Source: Streptomyces griseoaurantiacus
GTDB taxonomy: Bacteria; Actinomycetota; Actinomycetes; Streptomycetales; Streptomycetaceae
Assembly: GCA_014656015.1 (NCBI GenBank)
Contig: BNBP01000034.1
Span: 1 to 64,000 of the forward strand
Direction: 5' to 3'
DNA: 64,000 nucleotides
The notes under the pieces were generated by a model that was not told the DNA's origin, made no database searches, and saw nothing but the letters and a program-made list of their open reading frames with translations. The translations under genes were made by a program, and so were the position numbers. Positions 8,215 through 17,017 of this stretch are shown here, one piece after another (position 1 is the stretch's first letter; each line of letters starts with the position of its first letter).

Positions 8215-8393
8215 GCTCAGGTGTGACCTGCGATTTAGAGCCCCACCCCCGGCGGCGATAACCTGCGAGACGGACATGCCGCGCGCTCGGTCACCGTGTG
8301 CGCTCCCCTTGTGACACTGCGGACGTCACGTTGCCCTCGCGGCACGCCCACGCATCCAACGAACCGCGAGATCACTGATAGGGACGGAAGCGC

Positions 8394-9575
8394 GTGGACC
8401 TGTTCGAGTACCAGGCGAGGGACCTCTTCGCCAAGCACGATGTACCGGTGCTGGCCGGTGAAGTCATCGACACGCCTGAGGCGGCGCGCGAGATCACCGA
8501 GCGTCTGGGCGGCAAGTCCGTCGTCAAGGCGCAGGTGAAGGTCGGTGGTCGTGGCAAGGCCGGTGGCGTCAAGCTGGCCGCGTCCGCGGACGAGGCCGTC
8601 GCGCGTGCGACGGACATCCTCGGGATGGACATCAAGGGCCACACGGTCAACAAGGTGATGATCGCCGAGACCGCCCCGGAGATCGTCGAGGAGTACTACG
8701 TCTCCTTCCTCCTCGACCGTGCCAACCGCACCTTCCTCTCCATCGCCTCGGTCGAGGGCGGCGTGGAGATCGAGGAGGTGGCCGCCACCCGTCCGGAGGC
8801 CGTCGCCAAGACCCCGATCGACGCGATCGACGGCGTGACGCCGGAGAAGGCGCGCGAGATCGTCGAGGCCGCGAAGTTCCCGGCCGAGGTCGCCGACCAG
8901 GTCGCGAACGTCCTGGTCAAGCTGTGGGACACCTTCATCAAGGAGGACGCCCTCCTGGTCGAGGTCAACCCGCTGGCCAAGGTGGCCTCCGGTGAGGTCA
9001 TCGCCCTCGACGGCAAGGTCTCCCTGGACGACAACGCCGAGTTCCGTCACCCGGACTTCGAGGAGCTCCACGACAAGGCCGCGGCCAACCCGCTCGAGGC
9101 CGCCGCCAAGGAGAAGAACCTCAACTACGTCAAGCTCGACGGCGAGGTCGGCATCATCGGCAACGGCGCGGGTCTCGTCATGAGCACCCTGGACGTCGTC
9201 GCGTACGCCGGTGAGAAGCACGGCAACGTCAAGCCCGCCAACTTCCTGGACATCGGCGGCGGCGCCTCCGCCCAGGTCATGGCGAACGGCCTGGAGATCA
9301 TTCTCGGCGACCCGGACGTCAAGTCCGTCTTCGTCAACGTCTTCGGCGGCATCACCGCCTGTGACGAGGTCGCCAACGGCATCGTCCAGGCGCTGAAGCT
9401 CCTGGAGGACCGCGGCGAGAACGTCAGCAAGCCGCTCGTCGTCCGTCTCGACGGCAACAACGCCGAGCTCGGCCGGAAGATCCTCACCGACGCGGGCCAC
9501 CCGCTGGTCCAGCGCGTCGACACCATGGACGGCGCGGCCGACAAGGCCGCCGAGCTGGCCCACGCCGCCAAGTAA
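8394..9575 (+). CDS. sucC: Succinyl-CoA synthetase, beta subunit (393 aa)
   Basis: ATP-grasp subunit of succinate-CoA ligase, which converts succinyl-CoA to succinate with formation of ATP or GTP in the TCA cycle, as a complex with SucD. It starts MDLFEYQARDLFAKHDVPV. The KAQVKVGGRGKAGGVKLA nucleotide-binding loop is near residue 45, and the C-terminal ligase domain carries NVFGGITACDEVANG. The length matches the family (about 390 aa). The GTG at 8394 has GGACGGAAG upstream. It is followed after 28 nt by sucD in one operon. Confidence 0.97.
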   Translation: MDLFEYQARDLFAKHDVPVLAGEVIDTPEAAREITERLGGKSVVKAQVKVGGRGKAGGVKLAASADEAVARATDILGMDIKGHTVNKVMIAETAPEIVEEYYVSFLLDRANRTFLSIASVEGGVEIEEVAATRPEAVAKTPIDAIDGVTPEKAREIVEAAKFPAEVADQVANVLVKLWDTFIKEDALLVEVNPLAKVASGEVIALDGKVSLDDNAEFRHPDFEELHDKAAANPLEAAAKEKNLNYVKLDGEVGIIGNGAGLVMSTLDVVAYAGEKHGNVKPANFLDIGGGASAQVMANGLEIILGDPDVKSVFVNVFGGITACDEVANGIVQALKLLEDRGENVSKPLVVRLDGNNAELGRKILTDAGHPLVQRVDTMDGAADKAAELAHAAK

Positions 9576-9603
9576 TCACTCAGGACGAGGACATCAACAC
9601 ACC

Positions 9604-10488
9604 ATGGCTATCTGGCTCAACAAGGACAGCAAGGTCATCGTCCAGGGCATGACCGGCGCCACGGGCATGAAGCACACCAAGCTCATGCTCGGTGACGGCA
9701 CCGAGGTCGTGGGCGGCGTGAACCCGCGCAAGGCGGGGCAGACCGTGGACTTCGACGGCACCGAGGTACCGGTCTTCGGCACCGTCAAGGAGGCCATCGA
9801 GAAGACCGGCGCCAACGTCTCCGTCATCTTCGTGCCGGAGAAGTTCACCAAGGACGCCGTCGTCGAGGCCATCGACGCCGAGATCCCGCTGGCCGTCGTG
9901 ATCACCGAGGGCATCGCCGTGCACGACTCGGCGTCGTTCTGGGCGTACGCCGGCAAGAAGGGCAACAAGACCCGGATCATCGGCCCGAACTGCCCCGGCA
10001 TCATCACCCCGGGCCAGTCGAACGTCGGCATCATCCCGGGCGACATCACCAAGCCGGGCCGCATCGGCCTGGTGTCGAAGTCCGGCACGCTGACGTACCA
10101 GATGATGTACGAGCTGCGGGACCTCGGCTTCTCGACCGCCGTCGGCATCGGTGGCGACCCGATCATCGGCACCACGCACATCGACGCGCTCGCCGCGTTC
10201 GAGGCCGACCCCGAGACCGACCTGATCGTGATGATCGGTGAGATCGGCGGCGACGCCGAGGAGCGGGCGGCCGACTTCATCAAGGAGAACGTGACGAAGC
10301 CGGTCGTCGGCTACGTCGCGGGCTTCACCGCGCCCGAGGGCAAGACCATGGGCCACGCCGGCGCCATCGTCTCCGGTTCCTCCGGCACCGCCCAGGCGAA
10401 GAAGGAGGCCCTCGAGGCCGCCGGTGTCAAGGTCGGCAAGACGCCGACCGAGACCGCGAAGCTGGCGCGCGAGATCCTCGCCGGCTGA
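9604..10488 (+). CDS. sucD: Succinyl-CoA synthetase, alpha subunit (294 aa)
   Basis: CoA-binding subunit that carries the phospho-histidine intermediate. The CoA-binding N-terminus reads VIVQGMTGATGMKHTKLML, and the catalytic histidine is H251 in GHAGAIVSG. The length is typical (about 290 aa). It is transcribed with sucC and ends at a strong hairpin (10535-10567). With SucC it makes the only substrate-level phosphorylation of the TCA cycle. Confidence 0.97.
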   Translation: MAIWLNKDSKVIVQGMTGATGMKHTKLMLGDGTEVVGGVNPRKAGQTVDFDGTEVPVFGTVKEAIEKTGANVSVIFVPEKFTKDAVVEAIDAEIPLAVVITEGIAVHDSASFWAYAGKKGNKTRIIGPNCPGIITPGQSNVGIIPGDITKPGRIGLVSKSGTLTYQMMYELRDLGFSTAVGIGGDPIIGTTHIDALAAFEADPETDLIVMIGEIGGDAEERAADFIKENVTKPVVGYVAGFTAPEGKTMGHAGAIVSGSSGTAQAKKEALEAAGVKVGKTPTETAKLAREILAG

Positions 10489-10534
10489 GACGTTCACGTC
10501 TCGGGGGCGGTGCCGCACCGCCCCCCGGCACGTC

Positions 10535-10567
10535 GGGCCCGCCCTCCCCACCCGGGAGGGCGGGCCC
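10535..10567. terminator. Bidirectional terminator between sucD and the sigma-like gene
   Basis: GGGCCCGCCCTCCC (10535-10548) pairs perfectly with 10554-10567 over a 5-nt loop. It sits between convergent genes and can serve both. Confidence 0.8.
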
Positions 10568-10574
10568 CTTCGTG

Positions 10575-11429
10575 TCAGCGGGCCGAGGGCACGAGGCGGT
10601 GGGGGCCGCCGGGGAACTCGGACCGCAGGGCCCGGTGCAGTGCCCGGGACCGCTCCGACAGCGGGCCCTGGACCGCGTGCGGAGGCAGGCCGTGGATCGC
10701 CGCCCCCTGGGGCACCGGGCGTGCGTAGTGGTCGGGGGCGTACTGCAGGGCGAGCGCCGTCGTGCCGGTCAGGGTGGTGACCAGCACCGCCGCCGTGCGC
10801 ACCCACTGGCGGTCGCGTCGCTCACCCGTCGTGCGCACCGTGGGCGGGGGCGCGGCGGCCGGGATCTCGGTGGCCGCCAGTTCGCTCAGGCGCCGGCGCA
10901 GGTCCGGCGGGGCACTCGCGCCCGGCAGCAGGTCGCTCACCGCCTCGCGGGCGTGCCGCAGCCGCCTGGCCGCGGCCGAGGTGGTCGCCTCGGTCTCCTG
11001 GGCGATCTGCCGTACGGTCAGCCCGACCCCGTCGGCCAGCAGCAGCGTGCGCCGGTACGGCGGCGGCAGTTGGAGCAGGACGTCGAGGAGCGCGCGCCCG
11101 GCCGGGTCCCCGGGCGGTGGCTCCGGTTGCCGGTGGCGCCGGCGGAACCGGTGCCAGGGGGAGAGCGCGTGGTCGTGGGCGGCCGCGCGCACCCATCCGC
11201 CGGGGTCGCGGTCGCGTGCCACCTCGGGCCAGCGCCGCCAGGCCAGTTCGAACGCCCGCTCCACGGACTCCCGGGCCAGTCCCCGCCGCCCGGTGAGCAG
11301 GTACGCCTGCCGCACGAGGACGGGGGCGCAGAAGCCGTAGAGCGTGTCGAATGCCTGAGCGGGCGTGAGCTGACCTCGGGTGAGCTGACCCGGCATGAGC
11401 CGACCGCGCCGGAGCTGACTCTCAGTCAC
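10575..11429 (-). CDS. Sigma-70-family (ECF-like) factor with C-terminal membrane segment (284 aa)
   Basis: Residues about 25-90 resemble sigma region 2 (LYGFCAPVLVRQAYLLTGRR, then a WVRAAAHD block). Residues about 120-165 resemble region 4 with its helix-turn-helix (YRRTLLLADGVGLTVRQIAQ). A single hydrophobic segment (VRTAAVLVTTLTGTTALAL) lies near residue 215, followed by a short tail, so the protein may be tethered to the membrane. It may be a degenerate or membrane-held regulator. The GTG at 11429 is preceded by GAAAGGG. Divergent from the DUF6350 gene; the shared region carries a 12-bp palindrome. Confidence 0.75.
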   Translation of the reverse strand: MTESQLRRGRLMPGQLTRGQLTPAQAFDTLYGFCAPVLVRQAYLLTGRRGLARESVERAFELAWRRWPEVARDRDPGGWVRAAAHDHALSPWHRFRRRHRQPEPPPGDPAGRALLDVLLQLPPPYRRTLLLADGVGLTVRQIAQETEATTSAAARRLRHAREAVSDLLPGASAPPDLRRRLSELAATEIPAAAPPPTVRTTGERRDRQWVRTAAVLVTTLTGTTALALQYAPDHYARPVPQGAAIHGLPPHAVQGPLSERSRALHRALRSEFPGGPHRLVPSAR

Positions 11430-11441
11430 CGAATGACACCC

Positions 11442-11453
11442 TTTCGTACGAAA
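11442..11453. promoter_or_regulatory. 12-bp perfect palindrome in the divergent promoter region
   Basis: TTTCGTACGAAA, 13 bp before the sigma-like GTG and about 57 bp before the DUF6350 start, in a locally AT-rich stretch. Its 10-bp core TTCGTACGAA recurs at 14622-14631 before purN. Candidate operator; regulator unknown. Confidence 0.45.
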
Positions 11454-11510
11454 AAGAACATAAACGTATTTTGGGCGACACTGCCGAGTCCCGCCCGTTA
11501 CGAGGGAAAA

Positions 11511-13196
11511 GTGGGTGTCGTTGGGAGCATGGCCGTCGTGCTCCCATGGATCGAACGTCGCGCCTCGCCGACACCCCCGGCCCCACCCGCGCCCTCGCCG
11601 GGCACCGGGGCCCCCTCGCTCACCACGCGATCGCTCACCCGGTTGCTCGCCTGGCTGCTCACCCGGCTGCTGCTCCGGCTCCGCGGGCGGCTGCGCCGCC
11701 GCGTGCGGGACCGCGCTCCCGGCCTCGGCGCCGGTCTGCTGGGCGGCGCGATCGCGGCCGGGCTCGGGCTCGGCGCCCTCGCCGTCCTGGTGCTGGCGCT
11801 GTGGGTCACCTCCCCGTACCCGGACGGCGGTCCGGACGGCGCCCTGCACCTGGCCGCCTCCCTCTGGCTCCTGGGCCACGGCGTCGAACTGCTCCGCACC
11901 GACACGCTCACCGGGACGCCCGCCCCCGTCGGCCTCACCCCGCTGCTGCTGCCCGCGCTGCCGGTGTGGCTGCTGTACCGGGCCGGGCGGGACGCCGTCG
12001 ACGTCCCCCGGGAGGGCCCCGGGGACGCGCCGCCGGTCAGCCCGCGCACGGCCTGGTGCGGGGTCATGACCGGCTACCTCGCGATCGGCTCCCTCGCGGC
12101 GGCCTACGCGTCCGGCGGTGAGCTGCGGCCCTCCTGGATCTGGACCGCCGGCGCTCCGCCGCTGCTCGCCGGGCTCGCCGCGGGAGGGGGCGTGTGGACG
12201 GCGTACGGGGCGCCGCGGGGCGCGCTGCCGCGGTGGGCGCGGGTGGCCGCGCGGGCCGCGCTGCGAGGGCTCACGGTGCTGGTGGGGGGCGGCGCGCTGC
12301 TCGTCCTGGCCTCGCTGGCCTGGCACGGCGAGGCCGTACGGGACTCCCTGCTGGGGCTCACGCCCGGATGGTGGGGCCGCCTCACGGTGGCCCTGCTCGC
12401 GGTGGCCCTGCTGCCCAACGCGGCGGTGTGGGGCGCCGCCTACGGGCTGGGGCCGGGCTTCGTGCTGGGGGCCGGGCAGGTGGCCGGGCCCTGGGGGGCC
12501 CCGGGGAGCGCGGCGCCGGGGGCGCTGCCGAGGTTCCCGCTGCTCGCGGCGGTGCCGGGGGAGGGCACGGCGTGGCTCGGCTGGGCCGTGGCGGTGGTAC
12601 CGGTGGCCGCGGGGGTGGTCGTGGGCTGCGGGGTGGCCGGGGCCGCGGCGCGGGAGCGGGTGCGCTGGTCGTGGCCGCGGGTGGTCGGGGTCGTGACGGC
12701 GGCGGGAGCCGGGTGCGGCGCGGCCGCCGGAGGGCTCGCGTGGGTGGCCGGCGGGGCGATGGGCGTGCGGGGACTGGCGCGCTTCGGGCCGGTGTGGTGG
12801 CAGGTCGCCCTCGCCGGCGCCGCGTGGGCCGTGGGTGTGGGGGTGCCGGTGGGGTTGCTGTGGTGGGGGGTGCGAGTGCTCCGGAGCGCGGGCGCGGGTG
12901 CCGGTGCGCCCGGTGCGGGCGTCGGCGAAGCCTCCCGCGCGCGTGCGGCGGGGACGGGCGCCCCCTCGGCCGTCCCCGCCCCGAAGGGAGCGGTGGAGCC
13001 GGAGGACGCCTATGACTTCCTGCCGGTCGATCCGGTCGATCCGGTCGATCAGAACGGCCCGGTCGGTCCGGTGGGCCCGGTGGGTCCGGTGGGCCCGGTG
13101 GGCCCGGTGGGCCCGGTAAATCCGGTAGGCCCGGTCGACGTGGAGCCGGCCGTACCGGCCCGGCCGCCGAGGCCCGGGGACGCGCCGGCCGAGTGA
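11511..13196 (+). CDS. DUF6350 multi-pass membrane protein (about 561 aa)
   Basis: After a Pro/Ser-rich start and a basic segment, the protein has roughly eight to ten hydrophobic helices spread to about residue 460. The block LGLGALAVLVLALWVTSPYP is the family signature I recognise (DUF6350, sometimes labelled cell division protein PerM). The role is unproven. The C-terminal tail is unusual: DPVD repeats, then about seven GPV triplets, from a 9-bp tandem repeat. The start is uncertain: GTG 11511 has GAGGG 4 nt upstream; ATG 11529 is the alternative. Confidence 0.75.
   Translation: MGVVGSMAVVLPWIERRASPTPPAPPAPSPGTGAPSLTTRSLTRLLAWLLTRLLLRLRGRLRRRVRDRAPGLGAGLLGGAIAAGLGLGALAVLVLALWVTSPYPDGGPDGALHLAASLWLLGHGVELLRTDTLTGTPAPVGLTPLLLPALPVWLLYRAGRDAVDVPREGPGDAPPVSPRTAWCGVMTGYLAIGSLAAAYASGGELRPSWIWTAGAPPLLAGLAAGGGVWTAYGAPRGALPRWARVAARAALRGLTVLVGGGALLVLASLAWHGEAVRDSLLGLTPGWWGRLTVALLAVALLPNAAVWGAAYGLGPGFVLGAGQVAGPWGAPGSAAPGALPRFPLLAAVPGEGTAWLGWAVAVVPVAAGVVVGCGVAGAAARERVRWSWPRVVGVVTAAGAGCGAAAGGLAWVAGGAMGVRGLARFGPVWWQVALAGAAWAVGVGVPVGLLWWGVRVLRSAGAGAGAPGAGVGEASRARAAGTGAPSAVPAPKGAVEPEDAYDFLPVDPVDPVDQNGPVGPVGPVGPVGPVGPVGPVNPVGPVDVEPAVPARPPRPGDAPAE
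13028..13136 (+). repeat. Tandem repeats encoding DPV and GPV triplets
   Basis: 9-bp units of the type GGTCCGGTG/GGCCCGGTG follow CGATCCGGT units. They lie inside the DUF6350 gene and keep the reading frame, giving a collagen-like hydrophobic/glycine tail. Copy number should vary between strains. Confidence 0.8.
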
Positions 13197-13336
13197 GCGC
13201 CCGGGGGCGGGGCGCGCGCCACGGAGGAACGCGCCCCGTGCCGCACCTACGGCGTGCGCTCGGCAGGACTACGGCACGCCGGGCAGGACTACGGACGCAC
13301 TCGCCAGGGCTATGCGTGCCGAGCGGGCCCGCGGTG

Positions 13337-14251
13337 CTACGGCGTGCCCATCAGGTCGCGGAGCTGGTGCGGCAGCAACGAGTCGCAGTCCTTCTTCGCG
13401 GAGGTCGTCAGGGCGTCCTTGGTGCAGGTGTAGTAGTCCCGGTAGACCAGGTGCGCCGTGAAGGTCGTGGCCACCATGAGCAGGGCCAGGGAGGCCGTCA
13501 CCAGGCCGCTGATCGCCGCCGTCGTCTGCGGCCGGCGGCCCGGCGGCTGGGGCGCGGGCGCCGGGGCGGGCGCGGCGCCCGGCGTGCCGTTCTGCGGGCG
13601 CGGGGCCTTGGCGCGCAGCGCGCTCACTCCCCAGTACAGCCCGAGCGCGCCCAGCAGCAGCGCCACCGACGGCCAGCCGAACAGGGAGAAGAAGAAGGCC
13701 CACATGCCGGACAGGAGCGCGAAGCGCGCCCTGCGCTGGGCGGGGTCGGTCGGGTCCCAGCGCGTCCCGCCGGGACCGCCCTGGCCCCCGGGACCGCCCT
13801 GGTTCCCGGGTCCGCCGTTGTCCGGGCCCTCGGGGCCGCCGGGCCGGCGCGGTCGGGTGCCGAAGCTGCCGTCCGACGAGGGGCCCGGCTGCCGGTCGCT
13901 CCACTGGCTTCCCCACGCGGGGCCGCCCCGACCCCCCTGATCCCGGCTTCCCTCGTCCTGGCCCTCCTGCCCGCCCTCGGGGCGCCGGGGCTGCCAGGGG
14001 CGGTCCGGGGTGCCCTCGGGCGGCGGCGCGAACGGGTTGTCCTCGCCCGAGGGCGCTCCGCCCTCGCGGCCGGACCCGGACGACCCGGACCCGGACGACC
14101 CGGAGCCGGACGACCCGGACCCGGAACGGGACCCGCCCGTCGCACCCGGACCCTCCCCGCCCGGCGCGGACGTGCCCCCCTGCGGCGGGTACGGGGGCTG
14201 GTGCCGCTCGCGCGGCAGGAGGTGCGGGTGTCGGAAACGGCTGTCCGGCAT
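13337..14251 (-). CDS. Membrane protein with long disordered N-terminus (304 aa)
   Basis: Residues 1-165 are low-complexity Gly/Pro/Ser/Arg with SGSGSSGSG repeats. Two hydrophobic helices (about 175-205 and 235-260) follow, and then a cysteine-containing tail (DYYTCTKDALTTSAKKDCDS). The ATG at 14251 is the only reasonable start. It faces the DUF6350 gene tail to tail and lies divergent from purN. I do not recognise a characterised family; the N-terminus is predicted cytoplasmic and unstructured. Confidence 0.7.
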   Translation of the reverse strand: MPDSRFRHPHLLPRERHQPPYPPQGGTSAPGGEGPGATGGSRSGSGSSGSGSSGSGSSGSGREGGAPSGEDNPFAPPPEGTPDRPWQPRRPEGGQEGQDEGSRDQGGRGGPAWGSQWSDRQPGPSSDGSFGTRPRRPGGPEGPDNGGPGNQGGPGGQGGPGGTRWDPTDPAQRRARFALLSGMWAFFFSLFGWPSVALLLGALGLYWGVSALRAKAPRPQNGTPGAAPAPAPAPQPPGRRPQTTAAISGLVTASLALLMVATTFTAHLVYRDYYTCTKDALTTSAKKDCDSLLPHQLRDLMGTP

Positions 14252-14696
14252 CAGGTGTGCGTCTTCCCCTTGGTGGTTCCGGCGGGCGGCGTGCGGTGCG
14301 GTCCGTGCGGCGCGTCAGCGGTGCGCCCCGGGTCTGCGTACTCGGGTCCGCGGACCCGGGTGTGCGTACCGGTCGCGAGGACCCGTACCCCGGTACCCGT
14401 GGCGTCCGTCCTCGCGTCCGTGCCCGGGTGTCGCGTACCCCACCCGTGAACGTTCCGCGCGAACGGGTCGTTCCCCGCGTGGGCCGCTCGTCGCGGGTGG
14501 GTGCTCCCCGCACGCTACCGCCCGGCCCCGCCCCCGTCCCGTGGGGGTTGTCCGAGGTGCCGGTATCGTTGCGGACGGTCGGCCGCTTCGTAGGCTTCCC
14601 CGTACGCGGGGGCCCGAAGCATTCGTACGAACGTACAAAGAAGAACGTCGTGCGCGCCGCCCGCTCACCGCATGCCTCCCGAAGAAAGGGCCCGCC
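14252..14696. other. 445-bp divergent intergenic region upstream of purN
   Basis: No gene is seen. The left half has degenerate direct repeats around GTACC and CGGGTC. The right half has the palindrome TTCGTACGAA (14622-14631) in a locally AT-richer stretch, about 65 bp before the purN GTG, where a purN promoter or operator is expected. I could not assign -10/-35 boxes with confidence. Confidence 0.5.
14622..14631. promoter_or_regulatory. Palindrome TTCGTACGAA upstream of purN
   Basis: A perfect 10-bp palindrome, the same core as at 11442-11453. Followed at once by ACGTAC. Candidate operator for a purine or neighbouring-gene regulator; nothing else supports it. Confidence 0.35.
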
Positions 14697-15362
14697 GTGG
14701 CCGCCAAGCCCGTGGCTCCCGTGCCCGGACGCCGTCCCGGGGCGGGACGACTGGTCGTCCTGGTCTCCGGATCCGGCACCAACCTCCAGGCGCTCCTCGA
14801 CACCATCGCGGAGGCCGGGGCCGATGCCTACGGTGCGGAGGTCGTCGCCGTCGGGGCCGACCGCGAGGGCATCGAGGGCCTGGCCCGCGCCGAGCGCGCC
14901 GGGGTGCCCACCTTCGTCTGCCGGGTCCGGGACCACGCGACCCGCGAGGAGTGGGACGCGGCGCTCACCGAGGCCGTCGCCGCCCACGAGCCCGACCTGG
15001 TCGTCTCGGCCGGGTTCATGAAGATCGTGGGCAAGGAGTTCCTCGCGCGGTTCGGCGGCCGGTTCGTCAACACCCACCCCGCCCTGCTCCCCAGCTTCCC
15101 CGGAGCCCACGGGGTGCGGGACGCGCTGGCGTACGGCGTCCGGGTCACCGGCTGCACCGTCCACTTCGTCGACGACGGCGTCGACACGGGGCCGATCATC
15201 GCGCAGGGCGTGGTGGAGGTCCGGGACGAGGACCACGAGGACGGCGGTGCCGCTCTGCACGAGCGCATCAAGGAAGTCGAGCGAAGGCTGCTCGTCGATG
15301 TCGTGGGGCGGCTCGCCCGCAACGGCTATCGCATCGAGGGACGAAAGGTAGTTATCCAGTGA
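14697..15362 (+). CDS. purN: Phosphoribosylglycinamide formyltransferase (221 aa)
   Basis: Transfers a formyl group from 10-formyl-THF to GAR in purine synthesis. RLVVLVSGSGTNLQALLD is the nucleotide-binding start. FVNTHPALLPSFPGAHGVRD holds the substrate-loop asparagine and catalytic histidine, and VDDGVDTGPIIAQ the catalytic aspartate. GTG 14697 is chosen because GAAAGGG lies 6 nt upstream. The end overlaps purH by four bases, so the two are coupled. The pathway uses folate made active by the nearby folD and glyA products. Confidence 0.96.
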   Translation: MAAKPVAPVPGRRPGAGRLVVLVSGSGTNLQALLDTIAEAGADAYGAEVVAVGADREGIEGLARAERAGVPTFVCRVRDHATREEWDAALTEAVAAHEPDLVVSAGFMKIVGKEFLARFGGRFVNTHPALLPSFPGAHGVRDALAYGVRVTGCTVHFVDDGVDTGPIIAQGVVEVRDEDHEDGGAALHERIKEVERRLLVDVVGRLARNGYRIEGRKVVIQ

Positions 15363-16930
15363 CCGCCACCGCCGGAACCGAGAAGCGGGCCATCCGTCGC
15401 GCGCTCGTCAGCGTCTACGACAAGACCGGACTCGAGGAGCTCGCCCGCGGGCTGCACGAGGCCGGCGTCGAGCTGGTCTCCACCGGCTCCACCGCCGGGC
15501 GGATCGCCGCCGCCGGTGTTCCCGTGACCCGAGTCGAGGAGCTCACCGGGTTCCCGGAGTGCCTCGACGGCCGGGTCAAGACCCTCCACCCCAAGGTGCA
15601 CGCCGGCATCCTCGCCGACCTGCGGCTGGACGACCACCGCCGGCAGCTCGACGAGCTGGGCGTGGCGCCCTTCGACCTCGTCGTGGTCAACCTCTACCCG
15701 TTCCGCGAGACCGTCGCCTCGGGTGCCGCGCCCGACGAGTGCGTCGAGCAGATCGACATCGGCGGGCCGTCCATGGTGCGCGCCGCCGCCAAGAACCACC
15801 CCTCGGTGGCCGTCGTCACCAGCCCCGCCCGGTACGGCGACGTGCTCTCCGCGGTCAAGGACGGCGGCTTCGACCTCGCCGCCCGCAAGCGGCTGGCCGC
15901 CGAGGCCTTCCAGCACACCGCCTCCTACGACGTGGCCGTCGCCTCCTGGTTCGCCTCCGAGTACGCCCCGGTCGACGAGTCGCGATTCCCGGACTTCCTC
16001 GGTGCCACCTGGGACCGCTCGCACACCCTGCGCTACGGCGAGAACCCGCACCAGCCGGCCGCGCTGTACACCTCCCCCGAGGGCGGCGGCCTCGCGCGGG
16101 CCGAGCAGCTCCACGGCAAGGAGATGTCGTACAACAACTACACGGACACGGACGCCGCCCGCCGTGCCGCGTACGACCACGACGAGCCCTGCGTCGCGAT
16201 CATCAAGCACGCCAACCCGTGCGGCATCGCGGTCGGCGCGGACGTCGCCGAGGCGCACCGCAGGGCGCACGCCTGCGACCCGCTGTCCGCCTTCGGCGGC
16301 GTGATCGCCGTGAACCGGCCGGTCAGCAAGGAGATGGCCGAGCAGGTCGCGGAGATCTTCACCGAGGTCATCGTCGCGCCGGACTACGAGGAGGGCGCCC
16401 TGGAGGCGCTCACCCGGAAGAAGAACATCCGGGTCCTGCGCGCCCCCGAGGCGCCCGCCGCCCCGGTCGAGGTCAAGCCCATCGACGGCGGCGCGCTGCT
16501 GCAGGTCACCGACCGCCTCCAGGCCGAGGGCGACGACCCCGCCACCTGGACCCTCGCGACCGGCGAGGCCCTCTCCGAGGCCGAGCTGGCCGAGCTGGCC
16601 TTCGCCTGGAAGGCGTGCCGGGCGGTCAAGTCCAACGCCATCCTGCTCGCCAAGGACGGCGCCTCGGTCGGCGTCGGCATGGGCCAGGTCAACCGGGTCG
16701 ACTCCGCGAAGCTCGCGGTGGAGCGGGCCGGCGCCGAGCGCGCGCAGGGGGCGTACGCCGCCTCCGACGCGTTCTTCCCCTTCCCCGACGGCCTGGAGAT
16801 CCTCACCGGGGCCGGCGTGAAGGCCGTGGTGCAGCCCGGCGGTTCGGTCCGCGACGAGCTGGTCGTCGAGGCCGCGAAGAAGGCCGGCGTGACCATGTAC
16901 TTCACCGGGACGCGGCACTTCTTCCACTGA
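15359..16930 (+). CDS. purH: Bifunctional AICAR transformylase/IMP cyclohydrolase (523 aa)
   Basis: Catalyses the last two steps to IMP. The N-terminal cyclohydrolase domain (about 1-150) has the MGS-like ALVSVYDKTGLEELA and TGSTAGRIAAAG. The C-terminal transformylase (about 200-523) has RYGENPHQPAALY, SYNNYTDTDAA and the IIKHANPCGIAVG loop carrying the catalytic K-H pair. The length matches the family (about 525 aa). GTG 15359 overlaps the purN stop (GTGA). A terminator follows. Confidence 0.97.
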   Translation: MTATAGTEKRAIRRALVSVYDKTGLEELARGLHEAGVELVSTGSTAGRIAAAGVPVTRVEELTGFPECLDGRVKTLHPKVHAGILADLRLDDHRRQLDELGVAPFDLVVVNLYPFRETVASGAAPDECVEQIDIGGPSMVRAAAKNHPSVAVVTSPARYGDVLSAVKDGGFDLAARKRLAAEAFQHTASYDVAVASWFASEYAPVDESRFPDFLGATWDRSHTLRYGENPHQPAALYTSPEGGGLARAEQLHGKEMSYNNYTDTDAARRAAYDHDEPCVAIIKHANPCGIAVGADVAEAHRRAHACDPLSAFGGVIAVNRPVSKEMAEQVAEIFTEVIVAPDYEEGALEALTRKKNIRVLRAPEAPAAPVEVKPIDGGALLQVTDRLQAEGDDPATWTLATGEALSEAELAELAFAWKACRAVKSNAILLAKDGASVGVGMGQVNRVDSAKLAVERAGAERAQGAYAASDAFFPFPDGLEILTGAGVKAVVQPGGSVRDELVVEAAKKAGVTMYFTGTRHFFH

Positions 16931-16947
16931 GCCGCCGGACGAGCGAC

Positions 16948-16992
16948 GACGGCCCCGGGCCGGCGGCTTCGAGCCGCCCGCCCGGGGCCGTC
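16948..16992. terminator. Strong two-part hairpin terminator after purH
   Basis: The outer arms 16948-16960 and 16980-16992 are perfect 13-bp complements. An inner stem GGCGGCT/AGCCGCC (16962-16978) sits inside. It lies between convergent genes. Confidence 0.8.
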
Positions 16993-17017
16993 GTGACGTG
17001 GGGCCCGGATCGGCCGC

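Larger units (their letters stand above)
7647..8393. other. 747-bp intergenic region before sucC
   Basis: No credible gene is seen. In order it holds a GC-rich stretch with four GACCGGCC repeats (7772-7803), two strong hairpins (8051-8080 and 8126-8159), a CRP-like palindrome (8200-8213) and the sucC leader. The part 7820-8040 is unassigned. Confidence 0.6.

Noticed and set aside
10572..12326. Very long open frames on both strands over the sigma-like/DUF6350 region
   Set aside because: They are GC-driven frame shadows. Only the two genes called have ribosome-binding sites, domain matches and sensible termini.
14546..14570. TTGTCC and TATCGT as a purN promoter
   Set aside because: The spacing (10 bp, or N7 for the damage motif) suits neither a vegetative nor a PafBC-type promoter.
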